From contig NZ_SCTC01000035.1 of the NCBI RefSeq assembly GCF_004299445.1, positions 62,001 through 126,000 of the forward strand: a DNA stretch of 64,000 nt, in the 5' to 3' direction. Made by a program: the position numbers and the translations under genes. This document shows, piece by piece, positions 62,507 through 64,000 of this stretch (position 1 is the first letter of the stretch; every line of letters starts with the position of its first letter). This DNA comes from Phenylobacterium sp. (GTDB lineage Bacteria; Pseudomonadota; Alphaproteobacteria; Caulobacterales; Caulobacteraceae). The notes under the pieces were generated by a model that was given only the letters and a program-made list of their open reading frames with translations, did no database searches and was not told the DNA's origin.

Positions 62507-63538
62507 ATGACCCGCGTGATCTCCGGCGAGGCTCAGCCGTTCGAGACGGCGGACAAGGCGCTGCGGCCGCAGACGCTGGCCGAGTTCGTGGGGCAGCAGC
62601 AGGCCAAGGGGAACCTCAGCGTCTTCATCGAGGCGGCGAAGAACCGCGAGGAGGCCCTGGACCACGTCCTCTTGTTCGGCCCGCCGGGCCTGGGCAAGAC
62701 CACGCTCGCCCAGATCGTCGCCCGCGAGCTGGGCGTGAACTTCCGCGCCACAAGCGGGCCCGTGCTGGCCAAGGCCGGCGACCTGGCGGCGATCCTCACC
62801 AACCTCGAGCCGCGCGACGTGCTGTTCATCGACGAAATCCACCGCCTGCCGGCCAATGTGGAGGAGATCCTCTATCCGGCGATGGAGGACCACGTCCTGG
62901 ACCTGATGATCGGCGAGGGGCCGTCGGCGCGCTCGATCCGCATCGATCTCGCGCCCTTCACCCTGGTCGCGGCGACCACGCGCGCGGGCCTGCTGGCCAC
63001 CCCGCTGCGCGACCGCTTCGGCATCCCGATCCGGCTGGAATTCTACACCCACGAGGAGCTGCAGAAGGTGCTGCTGGGCGCCGCGGCGAAGATGGGCGCG
63101 GCGCTCTCGCCCGACGGCGCCATGGAGATCGCCACCCGCGCCCGCGGCACGCCGCGCGTGGCCGGCCGCCTGCTGCGCCGGGTCCGCGACTTCGCCGCCG
63201 CCGACGGGGCCCCGGTGATCGACCGCAAGGCCGCCGCCTCCGCGCTGGCCCGCCTGGACGTCGACGAGCACGGCCTGGATTCGCTGGACCGCCGCTACCT
63301 GCGCGCCCTGATCGAGAACTACGCCGGCGGCCCCGCGGGCGTGGAGACCCTGGCCTACGCGATCGCCGAGGCCCGCGACGCGGTCGAGGACGTGATCGAG
63401 CCGTTCCTCCTGCAGCAGGGCTTCATCCAGCGCACGCCCCGCGGCCGCATGGCCACCGCCCGCGCCTACAGCCACCTGGGCCTGATGGCCCCGAAGGGCG
63501 TCGGCCAGGCGCCTACGACCGGGGACCTGTTCGAATGA
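62507..63538 (+). CDS. ruvB: RuvB Holliday-junction branch-migration ATPase
   Basis: 343 residues from the ATG at 62507 ([13 protein letters not shown]). Walker A is [12 protein letters not shown], Walker B is LFIDEIHRL, sensor 1 is LVAATTRAG, and the C-terminal winged-helix has [15 protein letters not shown] and [13 protein letters not shown]. RuvB hexamers drive branch migration on RuvA-bound junctions. Coupled to ybgC by a 4-nt overlap. Confidence 0.97.
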   Translation: MTRVISGEAQPFETADKALRPQTLAEFVGQQQAKGNLSVFIEAAKNREEALDHVLLFGPPGLGKTTLAQIVARELGVNFRATSGPVLAKAGDLAAILTNLEPRDVLFIDEIHRLPANVEEILYPAMEDHVLDLMIGEGPSARSIRIDLAPFTLVAATTRAGLLATPLRDRFGIPIRLEFYTHEELQKVLLGAAAKMGAALSPDGAMEIATRARGTPRVAGRLLRRVRDFAAADGAPVIDRKAAASALARLDVDEHGLDSLDRRYLRALIENYAGGPAGVETLAYAIAEARDAVEDVIEPFLLQQGFIQRTPRGRMATARAYSHLGLMAPKGVGQAPTTGDLFE

Positions 63539-63978
63539 GCGAGCCTTCCGCCGGGTGGATCGAGGGCCGCGAGCATCTGCTGCCGGTCCGGATCTATTAC
63601 GAGGACACCGACTTCACCGGGATGGTCTACCACGCCAACTACCTGCGCTATTTCGAGCGGGGGCGGAGCGACTTCTTCCGCATCGCCGGCATCAGCCACA
63701 CCGAGCTGTTGAAGCTGGCCGAGCCCACCGCCTTCACCCTCGTGCGCGTCGAGATCGACTATCGGCGGGCCGCCCGCGTCGACGACGCGCTGCTGGTCCA
63801 CACCACCTACGACACGATCAAGGGGCCCCGGCTGATGGTCAGCCAGCGCATCACCCGCGGCGAGGAGCTGATCGCCGAGGCGCACGTTCAGGCCGTCTGC
63901 ATCGATCTGCGCGGCCGGGCCAAGAAACCGCCCAGGGAAATGGTCGAGCTTCTGCGGCCCTACTTCGAGACGCCATAA
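63535..63978 (+). CDS. ybgC: YbgC acyl-CoA thioesterase of the Tol-Pal locus
   Basis: 147 residues. [32 protein letters not shown] is the hotdog-fold signature with the catalytic Asp/His of YbgC thioesterases. It normally precedes tolQ, which should lie just past the window end. It overlaps ruvB by 4 nt. Confidence 0.93.
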   Translation: MSEPSAGWIEGREHLLPVRIYYEDTDFTGMVYHANYLRYFERGRSDFFRIAGISHTELLKLAEPTAFTLVRVEIDYRRAARVDDALLVHTTYDTIKGPRLMVSQRITRGEELIAEAHVQAVCIDLRGRAKKPPREMVELLRPYFETP

Positions 63979-64000
63979 GATCGCCACCGAGACCCCGCAC

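Noticed and set aside
1..64000. CRISPR array or tRNA/rRNA genes
   Set aside because: No regularly spaced direct repeats and no cloverleaf or rRNA signature was found by reading. A tRNAscan/Infernal run would settle it.

Overview
The window is a chromosomal stretch of a high-GC alphaproteobacterium, most likely Caulobacterales (Phenylobacterium or Caulobacter type). The strongest marker is a full-length DivL (2037-4358), the cell-cycle pseudokinase with Tyr in place of the H-box His. Supporting signs are the ruvA-ruvB-ybgC end, two PEPxxWA-CTERM proteins, very high GC and many 1-8 nt gene overlaps. I recognised no rRNA, tRNA, CRISPR, transposase or phage gene. Assignments rest on reading translations and motifs; no search or folding program was run.

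Layout. 1-5.5 kb: yccF tail, then divL with a DOMON-like gene and a NamZ/DUF1343 gene on the minus strand; a hypothetical gene and a zincin on plus. 5.5-10.4 kb: a membrane EAL phosphodiesterase with a dead GGDEF domain, divergent from a MoxR-VWA pair. 10.4-21.4 kb (minus): a PEP-CTERM protein, tandem MFS paralogues, an enoyl-reductase-like oxidoreductase, a single-chain acyl-CoA carboxylase and a two-subunit molybdenum hydroxylase. 21.5-24.9 kb (minus): an HWE kinase and a LemA-TPM-TPM set. 24.9-31.8 kb: a methyltransferase, a DUF4239 protein, a membrane-lipid set (DUF1365, FAD oxidoreductase, DUF1295, CFA-synthase-like, DUF2177) and an FkbM methyltransferase. 31.9-41.3 kb: acyl-CoA ligase, secreted amidohydrolase, sugar aminotransferase, lipoprotein, VOC protein, quinone oxidoreductase, alpha/beta hydrolase, SDR and histidine phosphatase. 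41.4-47.7 kb: choice-of-anchor A protein, yebC, MgtC, a secreted SRPBCC protein, then a packed set (49-aa membrane protein, EcsC, NTF2-like, Cys-rich protein, cyclophilin). 47.8-53 kb: TylF-like methyltransferase, an NTF2/TetR pair with a clear promoter-operator, cupin, nucleotide cyclase, M50 protease and PH-SHOCT protein. 53-64 kb: ruvC, then an interruption (M24 peptidase, exonuclease III, tandem-HTH protein, hybrid kinase, structured intergenic DNA, rhodanese), then ruvA, ruvB and ybgC.

The least ordinary material is between genes: nested palindromic repeats at 34.9, 39.8 and 50.4 kb; a composite element (long GAACCACAC hairpin plus downstream box) at 50.6 and 62.3 kb; a candidate structured RNA at 60.44-60.58 kb; and a TetR-type operator filling a promoter spacer at 48.84 kb. 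None proves a new system, but each makes a specific testable prediction.
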